From positions 5,084,001 to 5,148,000 of the forward strand of contig NZ_CP029192.1 in assembly GCF_008642315.1 (NCBI RefSeq): a DNA stretch of 64,000 nt. The letters run 5' to 3'. The translations under genes and the position numbers were made by a program. Origin of the DNA: Streptomyces venezuelae (lineage in GTDB: Bacteria > Actinomycetota > Actinomycetes > Streptomycetales > Streptomycetaceae). The first letter of the stretch is position 1, and the number at the start of each line of letters is the position of its first letter. Below, piece after piece: positions 1-8,361 of this stretch. The notes under the pieces were generated by a model. The model ran no database searches, was not told where the DNA came from, and saw only the letters and a list, made by a program, of their open reading frames with translations.

Positions 1-237
1 GCGCTCTGCCGCGAGCAGTACGGCGAGGACAGCGCGATCGTCTTCGGCTGGGTGCTCGCCTCGCACCAGGTGGGCGCGGGTCTCGTCGCGTTCCTCGGCG
101 GCGTGGCGCGGGACGTCTTCGGCTCGTACGACGTGATCTGGTACGCCTCGGGGGCGCTGTGCGCGGCGGCGGCGCTGATGGTGCTGGTGATCCGGCGGGC
201 CCGGACGGTACCGGTGGCGGCCGCCGTCAGCGGGTGA
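1..237 (+). CDS. MFS transporter, C-terminal fragment
   Basis: The reading frame is open from the first base and ends at a TGA, giving 78 visible residues; the start is outside the window. Two hydrophobic segments are seen, around residues 12-35 and 48-68, joined by a GGVARDVFGSYD loop. That loop resembles the penultimate loop of monocarboxylate/oxalate-type major facilitator proteins (HQxGAxxxxxxGGxxxDxxGSY). It is the last two helices of an integral membrane transporter. It runs convergently into the flavin reductase gene, with about 11 bases of overlap. The substrate cannot be told from this fragment. Confidence 0.75.
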   Translation, partial: ALCREQYGEDSAIVFGWVLASHQVGAGLVAFLGGVARDVFGSYDVIWYASGALCAAAALMVLVIRRARTVPVAAAVSG

Positions 238-841
238 AGCGGCCGAACGTTCCCCGGTGGAACAGGAGCGGGTCGGCGTCGTCCTCGGTCGCGCCGAGGG
301 CGTCCACGCGGCCGATGACGATGAGGTGGTCGCCTCCGGCGTGCACGGCCTGGACCGTGCAGTCGACCCAGGCGGGCGCCCCGGCGAGGCGCGGCGATCC
401 GGACACCGGCGCCGCGTCGTACGCCACTCCGGCGAACTTGTCCGCGCCGCTCACCGCGAAGCCCCGGCACAGGTCGCCCTGGTCGGCGCCCAGGATGTTG
501 ACGCAGAAGACACCGGCGCGCGCGATGCGCGGCCACGTCGTCGACGTACGCGCCACCATGAACGAGACCAGGGGCGGGTCCAGGGAGAGCGAGGCGAAGG
601 ACTGGCAGGCGAAGCCCGCGGGTCCGCCGTCCTCGTCGGACGGGGACGTGATCACGGTGACGCCCGTCGCGAAGTTGCCGAGCACGCGCCGGAACTCGCT
701 TCTGTCGAGCGGCGCCCGCTCGTCGTCGCCGACCGCGCGCAGCTGAGGGCGCGGTAGGGCGTCGACGGGCGCCGTCGTGGTGCGGGCCCCGACCGACCTG
801 AGGTATCGAACAGCGGTGGCCGCCATTCCTGCGTGTCCCAT
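227..841 (-). CDS. Flavin reductase family protein
   Basis: About 204 residues with the FMN-binding flavin reductase fold: NFATGVTVIT, then GFACQSFASLSLDPPLVSF, then WPRIARAGVFCVNIL, and a C-terminal LLFHRGTFGRF. Family members use NAD(P)H to supply reduced flavin to a partner monooxygenase; HsaB of steroid catabolism is one example. The start is uncertain: ATG at 853, 841 or 826 all fit, and the fold begins about 50 residues in. A perfect TGACG-N3-CGTCA palindrome lies just upstream, so the gene probably belongs to the regulon described here. A two-component partner is not adjacent; the LLM proteins at 30-33 kb are possible partners, which is inference. Confidence 0.8.
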   Translation of the reverse strand: MGHAGMAATAVRYLRSVGARTTTAPVDALPRPQLRAVGDDERAPLDRSEFRRVLGNFATGVTVITSPSDEDGGPAGFACQSFASLSLDPPLVSFMVARTSTTWPRIARAGVFCVNILGADQGDLCRGFAVSGADKFAGVAYDAAPVSGSPRLAGAPAWVDCTVQAVHAGGDHLIVIGRVDALGATEDDADPLLFHRGTFGRFTR

Positions 842-858
842 CACGCCGTCCATTGAAC

Positions 859-873
859 CTGACGGGGCGTCAG
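859..873. promoter_or_regulatory. Operator, TGACG-GGG-CGTCA (perfect)
   Basis: A 15-bp palindrome CTGACGGGGCGTCAG immediately upstream of the flavin reductase gene. It is identical to the sites at 32079 and 56393. The arms match the consensus of the 14-site family exactly, and the position overlaps the expected promoter or leader, which suits a repressor. Confidence 0.8.
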
Positions 874-940
874 ATGTGAACCCCGTGGCCGCGGCTTCTG
901 CCCAGCGGGGCGGCTTCCGGGTGCGGATCCGTTGGGGCTG

Positions 941-963
941 GGCGCGCAGTTCCCCGCGCCCCT
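941..963 (+). repeat. Streptomyces intergenic repeat (GCGCAGTTCCCCGCGC type)
   Basis: The core CGCGCAGTTCCCCGCGCC sits between the end of the crotonase gene and the flavin reductase gene. The same core recurs at 4594, 18676, 53480, 53572, 53628 and 53720 in either orientation. The copies at 941 and 4594 share about 20 extra bases of context on their left. The function is unknown; all copies are intergenic. Confidence 0.75.
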
Positions 964-997
964 GGAGGGGCATCGGCGTTACCGTGTGCGCGCGGCG

Positions 998-1876
998 TCA
1001 GTGGCCTCGGTACGTGGGTGTGCGGCGTTCGACGAAGCTCGCCACGCCCTCCCTCGCGTCCGCCGTCGTCATGTTGATCTCCTGCGCCGCGGCCTCGGCC
1101 GCGAAGGCCGTCGCGCGGTCCGCCTCCAGGGACGCGTTGACCAGCTGTTTCGTCAGGGCGATGGCGCGGGTCGGGCCGACCGCGAGGCGTTCCGCCCACT
1201 CCCGTGCCGCTTTCTCCAACTCCTCCACCGGTACAACGCGGTTGACGAGCCCCATCCTCTCCGCGTCGGCGGCCGGCACCGCGTCGCCGAAGAACATCAG
1301 CTCCTTGGCCCGCTGCGGGCCGATGAGCCGCGGCAGCAGATACGCGCCGCCGCCGTCCGGCACGAGCCCGCGGCGTACGAACACCTCGATGAACCTGGCG
1401 TGTTCGGCGGCGATGACGAGGTCGCAGGCGAACGCGAGGTGGGCGCCGATGCCCGCCGCGGTGCCGTTCACCGCGGCGATCACCGGCTTCTCGCAGTCGA
1501 GGACCGCCGATACGAGCCGCTGGGCGCCCCGCTTGATGGTGCGCGCGACATCACCCGCCACGCGCTCCTGCCCGGCCGTGGCGGGGGCGCCGCGCAGGTC
1601 CGCGCCCGCGCAGAAGCCCTTGCCGACAGCGGTGATCACGACGGCCCGGACGTCGGGGTCGGCGGAGGCTTCGCCGAGCAGCGCGATGACGCGTTCGCGC
1701 TGCTCCCAGGTGAGGGCGTTCATGGCTTCGGGACGGTTGAGCGTGATCCACGAGACCCCGTTGTCAGTGGTGTGCCGTATCAATGTGGTGAGGGGGTCGA
1801 CGGCGGGGTCGGGGTCGGGGGCACGGCCGGGTGCGTGGGTGTTCGGTTCGGTTTCGGGGGCGGGGGAGGCGGTCAT
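998..1876 (-). CDS. Enoyl-CoA hydratase/isomerase family protein (PaaG-like active site)
   Basis: A 292-residue crotonase with a Pro-rich N-terminal extension of about 28 residues. The oxyanion-hole region is GTAAGIGAHLAFACD. By alignment with rat mitochondrial crotonase, the two catalytic glutamates (E144, E164) fall on His and Phe here. The following motif GLVPDGGGAYLLPRLIG keeps the Asp typical of PaaG-type isomerases. An enoyl- or oxepin-type CoA isomerase is therefore likelier than a classical hydratase (inference). It lies 211 bp downstream of the acyl-CoA ligase gene on the same strand, with no operator of its own, and may be co-transcribed with it. The gap is GC-rich with short GGTGCGGGT-like repeats. 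Confidence 0.85.
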   Translation of the reverse strand: MTASPAPETEPNTHAPGRAPDPDPAVDPLTTLIRHTTDNGVSWITLNRPEAMNALTWEQRERVIALLGEASADPDVRAVVITAVGKGFCAGADLRGAPATAGQERVAGDVARTIKRGAQRLVSAVLDCEKPVIAAVNGTAAGIGAHLAFACDLVIAAEHARFIEVFVRRGLVPDGGGAYLLPRLIGPQRAKELMFFGDAVPAADAERMGLVNRVVPVEELEKAAREWAERLAVGPTRAIALTKQLVNASLEADRATAFAAEAAAQEINMTTADAREGVASFVERRTPTYRGH

Positions 1877-2087
1877 GGGGGAGTGGCTCCGTTTCGGGTG
1901 GGTGTGGGCGCGGGTGCGGGTGCGGGTGTGGGCGCGGGCGCGTGATCGGGTGCGGGTGCGGGATCGCGTGCGTGCGTACGTGGAGCATGCGCGGCGCCGG
2001 GCGTGCGGGCGCGTGCGGCCCCGGCCCGACCGGAACCGCGCGTGGTGGTCCGGGGGCCGGGTCCGGGCCCTGATCGCCGGGGGTGGG

Positions 2088-4313
2088 CTACTGGCAGACG
2101 GCGAGCGCGTCGAGTGCGACGGCCCCCTGCCCCCGCGGCAGCACCATCAGCGGATTGATGTCCAACTCCGCGATGTCGTCCCCGAGTTCAAGCGCCATCC
2201 GCTGCACCCGCAGCACGACTTCGACGAGCGCGTCGATGTCGGCGGGCGCCGCGCCCCTGACCCCGTCGAGCAGCGCCCGGCCGCGCAGCTCCGACAGCAT
2301 CGCCTTCGCCTGGTCCTCCCCGAAGGGCGGCACCCGCACGGCCGCGTCCCGCAGCACCTCGACGAGTACGCCGCCGAGCCCCACCGTCACCGTCGGCCCG
2401 AACAGCGGGTCCTGCGTGACGCCGACGACCATCTCGACGCCCCGCTCGATCATCTGGCAGACCAGAATGCCGTCGAGCGCGACGCCTTCGTAGCGGGCGA
2501 TGTCCGTGAGTTCCCGGTAGGCGTCCCGCACCTGGCTCGCCGAGGTCAGGCCGATCTTCACCAGGCCCAGCTCGGTCTTGTGCGCGAGCTGCGCCCCCGA
2601 GGCCTTCATGACGACCGGGTAGCCGACGAGCCCGGCCGCCCTGACGGCCGCCGCCGCGCTGGTCACCAGCTGCTCGCGCGGCACCCTGATCCCGTACGCA
2701 CGCAGCAGCTGCTTCGCCGCGTGCTCGCTGAGCTGCTGGCCCGGCCGCATCAGGGCCTGGGCCTTGCGGAAGGACGGGGAAGGGGTGCGCGGCGCCTCGT
2801 CGAACGGCGAGCGGTAGTGAGCGGTGAAGCGGTGGTGGTCCAGATAGGCGCGCACCGCCGTGATGCAGTTGGCGAAGGTGCGGAAGGTCGCGACGCGCGA
2901 GGAGCCGAGGAGCGTCGTGCGGTAGGCCTCCTCGGTGCCGACCGGCGAGCCCCACACCACGCACACCAGCTTGTCCGTCTGCTCCGCCGCGTCCGCCAGG
3001 TCCTGCGCGAGCTTGTCGCTCATCGGCGGGAAGGGGCCGGTGATCGGGCAGATCAGCACCCCCACCTCCGGCTCGTCCAGGATCGCGTCGATGATCTTCC
3101 GCCCGCGCCAGTCGCCGACGGGGTGCCCGCCGTTGTCGACGGGGTTGGCCACGTTCAGGTACTCGGGTATCCACTGGTGGAGCTCCGCCTGCCGGTCGGC
3201 GGAGAGCGTGGGCAGGGACAGGCCGGCCTCGGTCGCCAGGTCCGAGAAGTGCGCGCCCGTGCCGCCCGAGATCGAATACACGACGACGCCGTCGGCCTTC
3301 GGCCTGCGGGCCCGCGCGAGGAGGGCGGAGGTGTCCTGGAGCTCGTCGAGCCCGTCGACGCGGATCACGCCGAACTGCCGCATCGCCGCGTCCACCACGG
3401 TGTCGGCGCCGGTCAGCTTGCCGGTGTGTGAGGCGGCCATGCGGGCGCCGGTCTCGGTGCGGCCGACCTTCACGGCGACGACGGGCACCCCGCGGCGGGC
3501 CGCCCGGTCGGCGGCGAGCAGGAAGGCGCGGCCGTCCTTGAGGCCCTCGACGTAGCAGGCGATGGCGCCGACCTCGGGGCGCTCGGCGAAGTAGGAGATG
3601 AAGTCGGCGGTCTCCAGGTCGGCCTCGTTGCCGGTGGGTGCCCAGTGGGAGAGGCGTATGCCGAGCTCCTGGAGGGTGAAGACGGGGCGGCCCTGGTGGC
3701 CGGATTGGGTGATGAGCGCGATGGCGGGTCCTTCGAGGTCCTCGCGGAACTTCTCGAAGGCGTTCAGATTGGTGTTGGGGCCGAGCAGCCTGAGGCCCGA
3801 GCGCTGGACGGCGGCCGTGAGCCGTTCCTGGGCGGCCGCGCCCTCCTCGCCGGTCTCGGCGAACCCGGAGGCGAAGGCGACGGCGAACCGTACCTTCTCC
3901 TCGGCGAGTTGCTCGATGACGGGCAGGGGGTCGCCGACCAGCAGGACGGCCAGGTCGACCTGTTCGGGCAGGTCGGCGACGGAAGGGAAGCAGGGGATGC
4001 CGAAGACCGACTGACGGGTGGGGTGCACGGGGTGCAGGCGCGCGCCGACGCGTTCGGCCCAGGCGATGAGCTGCCGGGTGATGCCGGTGTTGGGGCGCCC
4101 CTCGGCGTCCGACGCGCCGACGACGGCGACGGAGGCGGGGCGGAAGAAGCGGTCGAGGTCGGGTACGCCCGCGTACAGCGGCCGGCCGCTGACGTCGAGG
4201 TCGTCCGCCGTGACGGCCCTGCCGTGGACGGCGTTGGGAGGGAGTTCGCCGCAGGCCACAACATGGGCGCGGCGGGGGTCGGTGGTGAAGGTGCCGTGAG
4301 TCGATCCAAGCAT
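2088..4313 (-). CDS. Acyl-CoA ligase, NDP-forming (acetate-CoA ligase family)
   Basis: A 741-residue protein with the domain order of single-chain NDP-forming acyl-CoA synthetases. First comes a CoA-binding Rossmann domain (FFRPASVAVVGASD, residues 55-70). Then come succinyl-CoA-ligase-like domains (ITQSGHQG, TGNEADLE, ASHTGKLTG). Last is a C-terminal ATP-grasp domain (AYGIRVPREQ, GYPVVMKASG, LDINPLMV). It would activate a carboxylic acid to its CoA thioester with ATP or GTP. SGHQG places His in the usual phospho-histidine loop. Two operator palindromes sit 45-83 bp upstream of the ATG, so it likely heads a leftward unit with the crotonase gene. The substrate cannot be predicted from sequence. 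Confidence 0.88.
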   Translation of the reverse strand: MLGSTHGTFTTDPRRAHVVACGELPPNAVHGRAVTADDLDVSGRPLYAGVPDLDRFFRPASVAVVGASDAEGRPNTGITRQLIAWAERVGARLHPVHPTRQSVFGIPCFPSVADLPEQVDLAVLLVGDPLPVIEQLAEEKVRFAVAFASGFAETGEEGAAAQERLTAAVQRSGLRLLGPNTNLNAFEKFREDLEGPAIALITQSGHQGRPVFTLQELGIRLSHWAPTGNEADLETADFISYFAERPEVGAIACYVEGLKDGRAFLLAADRAARRGVPVVAVKVGRTETGARMAASHTGKLTGADTVVDAAMRQFGVIRVDGLDELQDTSALLARARRPKADGVVVYSISGGTGAHFSDLATEAGLSLPTLSADRQAELHQWIPEYLNVANPVDNGGHPVGDWRGRKIIDAILDEPEVGVLICPITGPFPPMSDKLAQDLADAAEQTDKLVCVVWGSPVGTEEAYRTTLLGSSRVATFRTFANCITAVRAYLDHHRFTAHYRSPFDEAPRTPSPSFRKAQALMRPGQQLSEHAAKQLLRAYGIRVPREQLVTSAAAAVRAAGLVGYPVVMKASGAQLAHKTELGLVKIGLTSASQVRDAYRELTDIARYEGVALDGILVCQMIERGVEMVVGVTQDPLFGPTVTVGLGGVLVEVLRDAAVRVPPFGEDQAKAMLSELRGRALLDGVRGAAPADIDALVEVVLRVQRMALELGDDIAELDINPLMVLPRGQGAVALDALAVCQ

Positions 4314-4357
4314 CGGTCCGCCCGCTCCTGTGTGACAGCACTTACCTGACGCTTTAC

Positions 4358-4372
4358 CTGACGCATAGTCAG
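4358..4372. promoter_or_regulatory. Operator, TGACG-CAT-AGTCA (one mismatch)
   Basis: CTGACGCATAGTCAG, one arm base off consensus, upstream of the NDP-forming ligase. It is the left member of a pair whose centres are 24 bp apart. A separate half-site CTGACGC at 4346-4352 forms a direct repeat with its left arm. Confidence 0.7.
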
Positions 4373-4381
4373 ATTACTGAA

Positions 4382-4396
4382 CTGACGCTTCGTCAG
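4382..4396. promoter_or_regulatory. Operator, TGACG-CTT-CGTCA (perfect)
   Basis: CTGACGCTTCGTCAG, a perfect palindrome upstream of the NDP-forming ligase gene. Together with the site at 4358 it could bind two repressor dimers on nearby helical turns. Confidence 0.78.
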
Positions 4397-4593
4397 GAAT
4401 GGTGCTGCGCGTAAAGGCTGTACGGGCTGCGGCGGCGGGGCGGGTGGGTGTGCTCGTGCGTCCCGTACACGGAAGCGCAGAATCCGTGCGGTGCCAAGGT
4501 GGCGAATTGGCCGCGGGCCCCGTTGGGGGGGAGGGGGGGAGGGGTGGGTGGGGGCTCGGGGACTTCTCTTCGGGTGCGGGCCGGTTCGGGCTG

Positions 4594-4616
4594 GGCGCGC
4601 AGTTCCCCGCGCCCCT
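4594..4616 (+). repeat. Streptomyces intergenic repeat (GCGCAGTTCCCCGCGC type)
   Basis: Second copy of the core CGCGCAGTTCCCCGCGCC, followed by partial GCGCCCTTCGGGCGGCC duplications up to about 4680. It lies 3' of the FAD monooxygenase gene. Confidence 0.7.
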
Positions 4617-4686
4617 GAAGGCGCGCCCTTCGGGCGGCCTTCCCCGCGCCTCTGAAGGCGCGCGCTCTCGGGCGGCCTTTCCCGCG

Positions 4687-5844
4687 CTAGCGGGCTATCG
4701 CCTTGGCTATCTTTTCGGCGTCTCGCGCGAGTTCGCGGAGCATGCCGCTGATGGGGTTGGTGAAGCCGGTGAAGTACAGGCCGGGGGAGTGCTTCGGGGT
4801 GCGGCGGCCGTGGTGCGTCGGGCGGCCGCGGGGGTCGAGGAGGCCGAGGTCGCCGACGAGCCCTTCGAGGGCGCGCCGGTAGCCGGTCGCCGCGATGACG
4901 ACGTCGGGGGCGATCCTCGTGCCGTCGGCCAGGGCGACCTTGCCGTCCTCGAACGACTCGACGGCCGCGACCGGCTCGACCCGCCCCTTGCGCACGGCGT
5001 CGATCAGGCCGACGTCCTGCACCGGGATCGCGCCCTGCTTGGCGCGGGAGTACAGGCCGGTGTCGGGTCGGGGCAGCCCGCGTGCCGTGAGGTCGGGTAC
5101 GCCGACGCGTGCGATGGGCCGCGCGAGGCGGTCCACCAGGGCGGCCGGCAGCCTGCGGCACAGGATGCCGGTGCGCTGGGCGGGCCAGCCCAGCGTGGAG
5201 CGGCGCACGATGTGCGGGGCGGTGCGCACCGCGAGGCGGACCCGGGCGGCGCCGCCCTCGGCGAGGTCGACGGCGATCTCGGCGCCGGTGTTGCCGACGC
5301 CGACGACCAGGACGTCCTTGCCGGTGTACGGGCGGGGGTTGCGGTAGTCGGAGGCGTGCAGGAGCTCGCCGGTGTAGGTGTCGCGGCCGGGCCAGTCCGG
5401 GAGGTGGGGCGTGTGGTTGTAGCCGGTGGCGACGACCACCGCGCTGCCCGTGAGCTCCCGTCCGCCGGTGGCGCGCAGCAGCCAGCCGGTGCCGTCGTCG
5501 GTGCGTTCCAGGCCGGTCACCTCGACGCCGGTGACGACGTCGAGCTGGTGGTGCTCGGCGTACTTCTCCAGGTAGCGGACCACGTCGTCGCGCGACACCC
5601 AGCGGCCGAACGCCCGCGGGATGGAGAGCCCGGGCAGGGCGGAGAGGCGGCGTGTGGTGTGCAGGTGGAGGCGGTCGTAGTGGCCGCGCCAGGAGGCGCC
5701 GACGTGGTCGGCCTTCTCCAGGACGACCGCGCGGACACCGCGTGCGCGCAGGGCCGCCGCGGTGGCGAGACCGCCGGGGCCGCCGCCGATGACGTACACG
5801 GGGCGGTCGTGCGCGAGCGTAAGCGGAGGGGTCGAGTCGGCCAT
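4687..5844 (-). CDS. Flavin-containing monooxygenase (FAD/NADPH, YUCCA/BVMO-like)
   Basis: A 385-residue group-B flavoprotein monooxygenase. An FAD Rossmann motif VIGGGPGGLATA lies at residues 18-29. The NADPH Rossmann motif VVGVGNTGAEIAVDLA lies near residue 180, with ATGYNHTPHLPDWPG between them and a final VVIAATGYR motif. Such enzymes oxygenate soft nucleophiles or insert oxygen next to ketones using NADPH and O2. The gene points away from the DUF35 gene; the operator at 5981 lies in the shared 264-bp intergenic region but 137 bp from this ATG. A second inverted pair, ACTTGA-N10-TCAAGT, lies 24-45 bp upstream of the start. Membership in the regulon is likely but less direct than for others. 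Confidence 0.85.
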   Translation of the reverse strand: MADSTPPLTLAHDRPVYVIGGGPGGLATAAALRARGVRAVVLEKADHVGASWRGHYDRLHLHTTRRLSALPGLSIPRAFGRWVSRDDVVRYLEKYAEHHQLDVVTGVEVTGLERTDDGTGWLLRATGGRELTGSAVVVATGYNHTPHLPDWPGRDTYTGELLHASDYRNPRPYTGKDVLVVGVGNTGAEIAVDLAEGGAARVRLAVRTAPHIVRRSTLGWPAQRTGILCRRLPAALVDRLARPIARVGVPDLTARGLPRPDTGLYSRAKQGAIPVQDVGLIDAVRKGRVEPVAAVESFEDGKVALADGTRIAPDVVIAATGYRRALEGLVGDLGLLDPRGRPTHHGRRTPKHSPGLYFTGFTNPISGMLRELARDAEKIAKAIAR

Positions 5845-5980
5845 GACTGGAGAGTAACCGCGTGATTACTTGATGGGTGACGGTCAAGTCCGAAAGCGAT
5901 TGCGAATTGATCACGGGTGTGCGGGATGTGTGTGCGGGGCGGCTCAGCGCTCTTGCGGACCTGGTGGCCCGTACGTTGAA

Positions 5981-5995
5981 CTGACGTACCGTCAG
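5981..5995. promoter_or_regulatory. Operator, TGACG-TAC-CGTCA (perfect)
   Basis: CTGACGTACCGTCAG, a perfect palindrome in the divergent region between the FAD monooxygenase and the DUF35 gene, 113 bp before the DUF35 ATG. A C/T-rich stretch (6040-6090) lies between the operator and that ATG. Confidence 0.78.
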
Positions 5996-6108
5996 GATCA
6001 TGTCGGTGGCGACCACGGGGCGCCGGGCACGGCTTTGGCCGGTTCTCTTCCCCTCCCTCTCCTCTTCCTCTTTCCCATCCGCTTCCCTTCCGCGATCGGA
6101 CGCCTCTC

Positions 6109-6579
6109 ATGAGTACGCAAAGGTCGAGCACGGAGCAGCCGAGTACGCGCGTCGAGCCGCGCTTCGACCTTCCCGAGGTCGACGCCTTCACCCGGCCCTA
6201 CTGGGACGCGGCCGCCGAGGGGCGGTTGCTGGTGCGCCGCTGCGGGGCGTGCGGGGCCGCCCACCACTACCCGCGCGAGTTCTGCCCGCGCTGCTGGAGC
6301 GAGGACGTCTCCTGGGAGGAGGCGAGCGGCAGCGCCACGCTCTACACGTGGTCGGTCGTCCACCGCAACGACCTCCCGCCGTTCGGCAGTCGCGTCCCCT
6401 ACGTCGCCGCCGTCGTCGACCTCGCCGAGGGGCCCCGGATGATGACGGAGGTCGTCGAGTGTGAGGAGGGGGCGTTGCGGATCGGGATGCCGCTGTGCGT
6501 GACCTTCCGGAACGCGGTGGAGGCGGCGGAGGGAGTGGAGGGGGTGGCGGTCCCCGTGTTCCGGCCGTGCGCCCTTTGA
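6109..6579 (+). CDS. DUF35 Zn-ribbon / OB-fold protein (1)
   Basis: 156 residues with a rubredoxin-like zinc ribbon (CGAC then CPRC, around residues 45-65) followed by an OB-fold (TLYTWSVVHR, VPYVAAVVDLAEGPRM). DUF35 proteins bind acyl-CoA and act with thiolase-like partners. In steroid side-chain catabolism the DUF35 part of ChsH2 forms a retro-aldolase with Ltp2. The closest partner here is the lipid-transfer thiolase ending at 9926, which has its own copy of the same operator. The two genes are not adjacent, so the pairing is inference. No strong Shine-Dalgarno sequence precedes the ATG. Confidence 0.85.
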   Translation: MSTQRSSTEQPSTRVEPRFDLPEVDAFTRPYWDAAAEGRLLVRRCGACGAAHHYPREFCPRCWSEDVSWEEASGSATLYTWSVVHRNDLPPFGSRVPYVAAVVDLAEGPRMMTEVVECEEGALRIGMPLCVTFRNAVEAAEGVEGVAVPVFRPCAL

Positions 6580-6663
6580 CCGACGGAAAGACGGGCCATT
6601 CGAAGACGTGATGCCGGGGCGTAATTCGGAGGCGGCGGCGGGAGGGGTGCGGGAGCATGGCCC

Positions 6664-7656
6664 ATGTCCTCCTCAGAGACTTCGTTGACGACTCCCTTGG
6701 CGACTCCTGTGACCGCGCCCGCCCCGCAGGCGCCTGTGCCCAAGCCTCCCCTGACACCCCCGGACCCGTCGCGTGCCGCCTGGTGGCCGACCACCGACCT
6801 CGACGGGTTCCTCGTCCGCGCCGGGGAGTTCCTGCACTCCGCGCCCGCCCTGAACACCGTGCTGCTCAGCGTCACGGAGACGCTGCGGGAGCGGGGGCTC
6901 CAGGCGTACGGGGAGGGGGCGCCCCTCTTCGGTACGTACGCCGATGCCGACGGCACCGTCCGCGGCGCCTTCTTGTGGACCCCTCCGCACCGAGTGTCCG
7001 TCAGCGCTGTCGGCCCCGAGGCCGCCGACTCCCTCGCCCTGCTCCTCGCCGACTTCGGCCCGGACCTGCCCGGCGTCGCCGCCGAGCGGGCCACGGCGGA
7101 AGCGTTCGCCCGGTCCTGGCGGCAGCACACCGGGGCCTCGGCCGCCCTCGGCATGCGCCAGCGCCTGTACCGGCTCGACACCCTCACCCCGCCCGAACCC
7201 GCCCCGCCCGGTCGCGACCGCGTGGCCACGGAGGCGGACCGCGACCTGCTGGCGCGCTGGTACGAGGAGTTCTGCGAGGCGCTCGGCGAACGCCCCGGCA
7301 TGGCGCCGCACGCGTGGGCAGACTCCCGCATCGTCTACGGAGGCGCCACCGTCTGGGAAACCCCCGACGGCACACCGGTCGCCATGGCCGGCGCCACGCG
7401 GCGCGTCGCGGGCCAGGTCCGCGTCGCCCCCGTCTACACCCCCGCCGACCTCCGGGGCCGCGGCTACGGCGGCGCCGCCACCGTCGCGGTCACCCGGGCC
7501 GCCCTCGACGCGGGCGCGGTGGAGGTCCTGCTCTTCACGGACCTGGCCAACCCGACGAGCAACCGCCTCTACCAGCGCCTCGGCTACCGGCCGGTCGGGG
7601 ACTTCGCCCAGTGGGACTTCACCCGGCGGGACTTCACGGCCACAGCAACTCCCTGA
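6664..7656 (+). CDS. GNAT family N-acetyltransferase
   Basis: A 330-residue protein whose C-terminal third is a GNAT fold. The acetyl-CoA loop is RGRGYGGAATVAVTRAA, followed by EVLLFTDLANPTSNRLYQRLGYRPVGD near the C-terminus. The first 170 residues form a poorly conserved domain that in related actinobacterial proteins precedes the GNAT part, and the N-terminus is Pro/Ala/Thr-rich. It would transfer an acetyl group to an unidentified amine. It lies 84 bp after the DUF35 gene without an operator, so co-regulation is uncertain. Its 3' end overlaps the convergent PdxH-like gene by 23 bases. Confidence 0.8.
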   Translation: MSSSETSLTTPLATPVTAPAPQAPVPKPPLTPPDPSRAAWWPTTDLDGFLVRAGEFLHSAPALNTVLLSVTETLRERGLQAYGEGAPLFGTYADADGTVRGAFLWTPPHRVSVSAVGPEAADSLALLLADFGPDLPGVAAERATAEAFARSWRQHTGASAALGMRQRLYRLDTLTPPEPAPPGRDRVATEADRDLLARWYEEFCEALGERPGMAPHAWADSRIVYGGATVWETPDGTPVAMAGATRRVAGQVRVAPVYTPADLRGRGYGGAATVAVTRAALDAGAVEVLLFTDLANPTSNRLYQRLGYRPVGDFAQWDFTRRDFTATATP

Positions 7657-8326
7657 CCCAGCCGTCGCCTTCCTCGCCCCTCCGGTACCGGAGCCGTACG
7701 TGGCGGCGGCGCGCGTCCCCCTGGAAGAACTCAACCTCCACGGGGTCGAGGACGTACAGCGTCCACGTCGGCGCGTCCGCGTCCGGCTCCGCCCGCGCGC
7801 GCTCCCAGGCGGCCGCGGACGACGCCTCCAACTCCTCGTACGACCCGAGCACGTCGCTCTGTCGTCCGACCAGCGCCGCCGCCAGCGCGCCGGTCGACCG
7901 GGCGTGCAGGTCGGCGAGGCTCTCGGCGTGCGGTGCAATGGTGACCGCGCCCCTGACCCGGATCTGGCGGCCCTGCGCCGCCCAGTAGAAGTGCAGGGCG
8001 GCCTCCGGGCGGGCCGCGAGCTGGCGGCCCTTCACGCTGCTCGCGTGCGTGGCGAAGTGCCAGCCATGCCCGTCCGCGTCGTGCAGCATCACCGTCCGTA
8101 CGTCAGGACCGCCGTCCTCGGCGACCGTCGCCAGCTGCATCGTGTGCGGCTCGGGCTGCCCGGCGGCCACCGCCTCCGCGAACCACGCGTGGAAGAGGGG
8201 CAGCGGCTCGGCCGGGGCGCGTGCGGGGTCGCGTGCCGCGTCGAAGGCGGGGAGCTCGGTGTCCCAGACCTTCTGCGACCGGAGCAGCGTACGGAAGGTT
8301 TCCTGCTGGGGCGCGGGTGAAGTCAT
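7634..8326 (-). CDS. Pyridoxamine 5'-phosphate oxidase family protein (PdxH-like)
   Basis: 230 residues with the split-barrel FMN fold: MQLATVAEDGGPDVRTVMLH, FATHASSVKGRQLAARPEAALHF and a Q-I-R-V-R-G strand. The C-terminal part VEFFQGDARRRHVRLRY corresponds to the PdxH dimerisation region, but the usual RLHDR motif is altered. It may oxidise pyridox(am)ine phosphate or be a related FMN or F420 split-barrel protein. The start MTSPAPQQE was chosen because the fold begins soon after it; the frame stays open further upstream but that stretch overlaps the neighbouring gene and is not protein-like. Confidence 0.78.
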   Translation of the reverse strand: MTSPAPQQETFRTLLRSQKVWDTELPAFDAARDPARAPAEPLPLFHAWFAEAVAAGQPEPHTMQLATVAEDGGPDVRTVMLHDADGHGWHFATHASSVKGRQLAARPEAALHFYWAAQGRQIRVRGAVTIAPHAESLADLHARSTGALAAALVGRQSDVLGSYEELEASSAAAWERARAEPDADAPTWTLYVLDPVEVEFFQGDARRRHVRLRYRRGEEGDGWVRELLWP

Positions 8327-8361
8327 GCGTCGATTGTGGCGCGGGCCGCTGACGACTTCGT

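Noticed and set aside
5878..5886. TGAC-G-GTCA near the FAD monooxygenase start
   Set aside because: The arm spacing differs from the family by several bases. It is nested in a different inverted pair (ACTTGA-N10-TCAAGT), so I did not count it as a regulon site.
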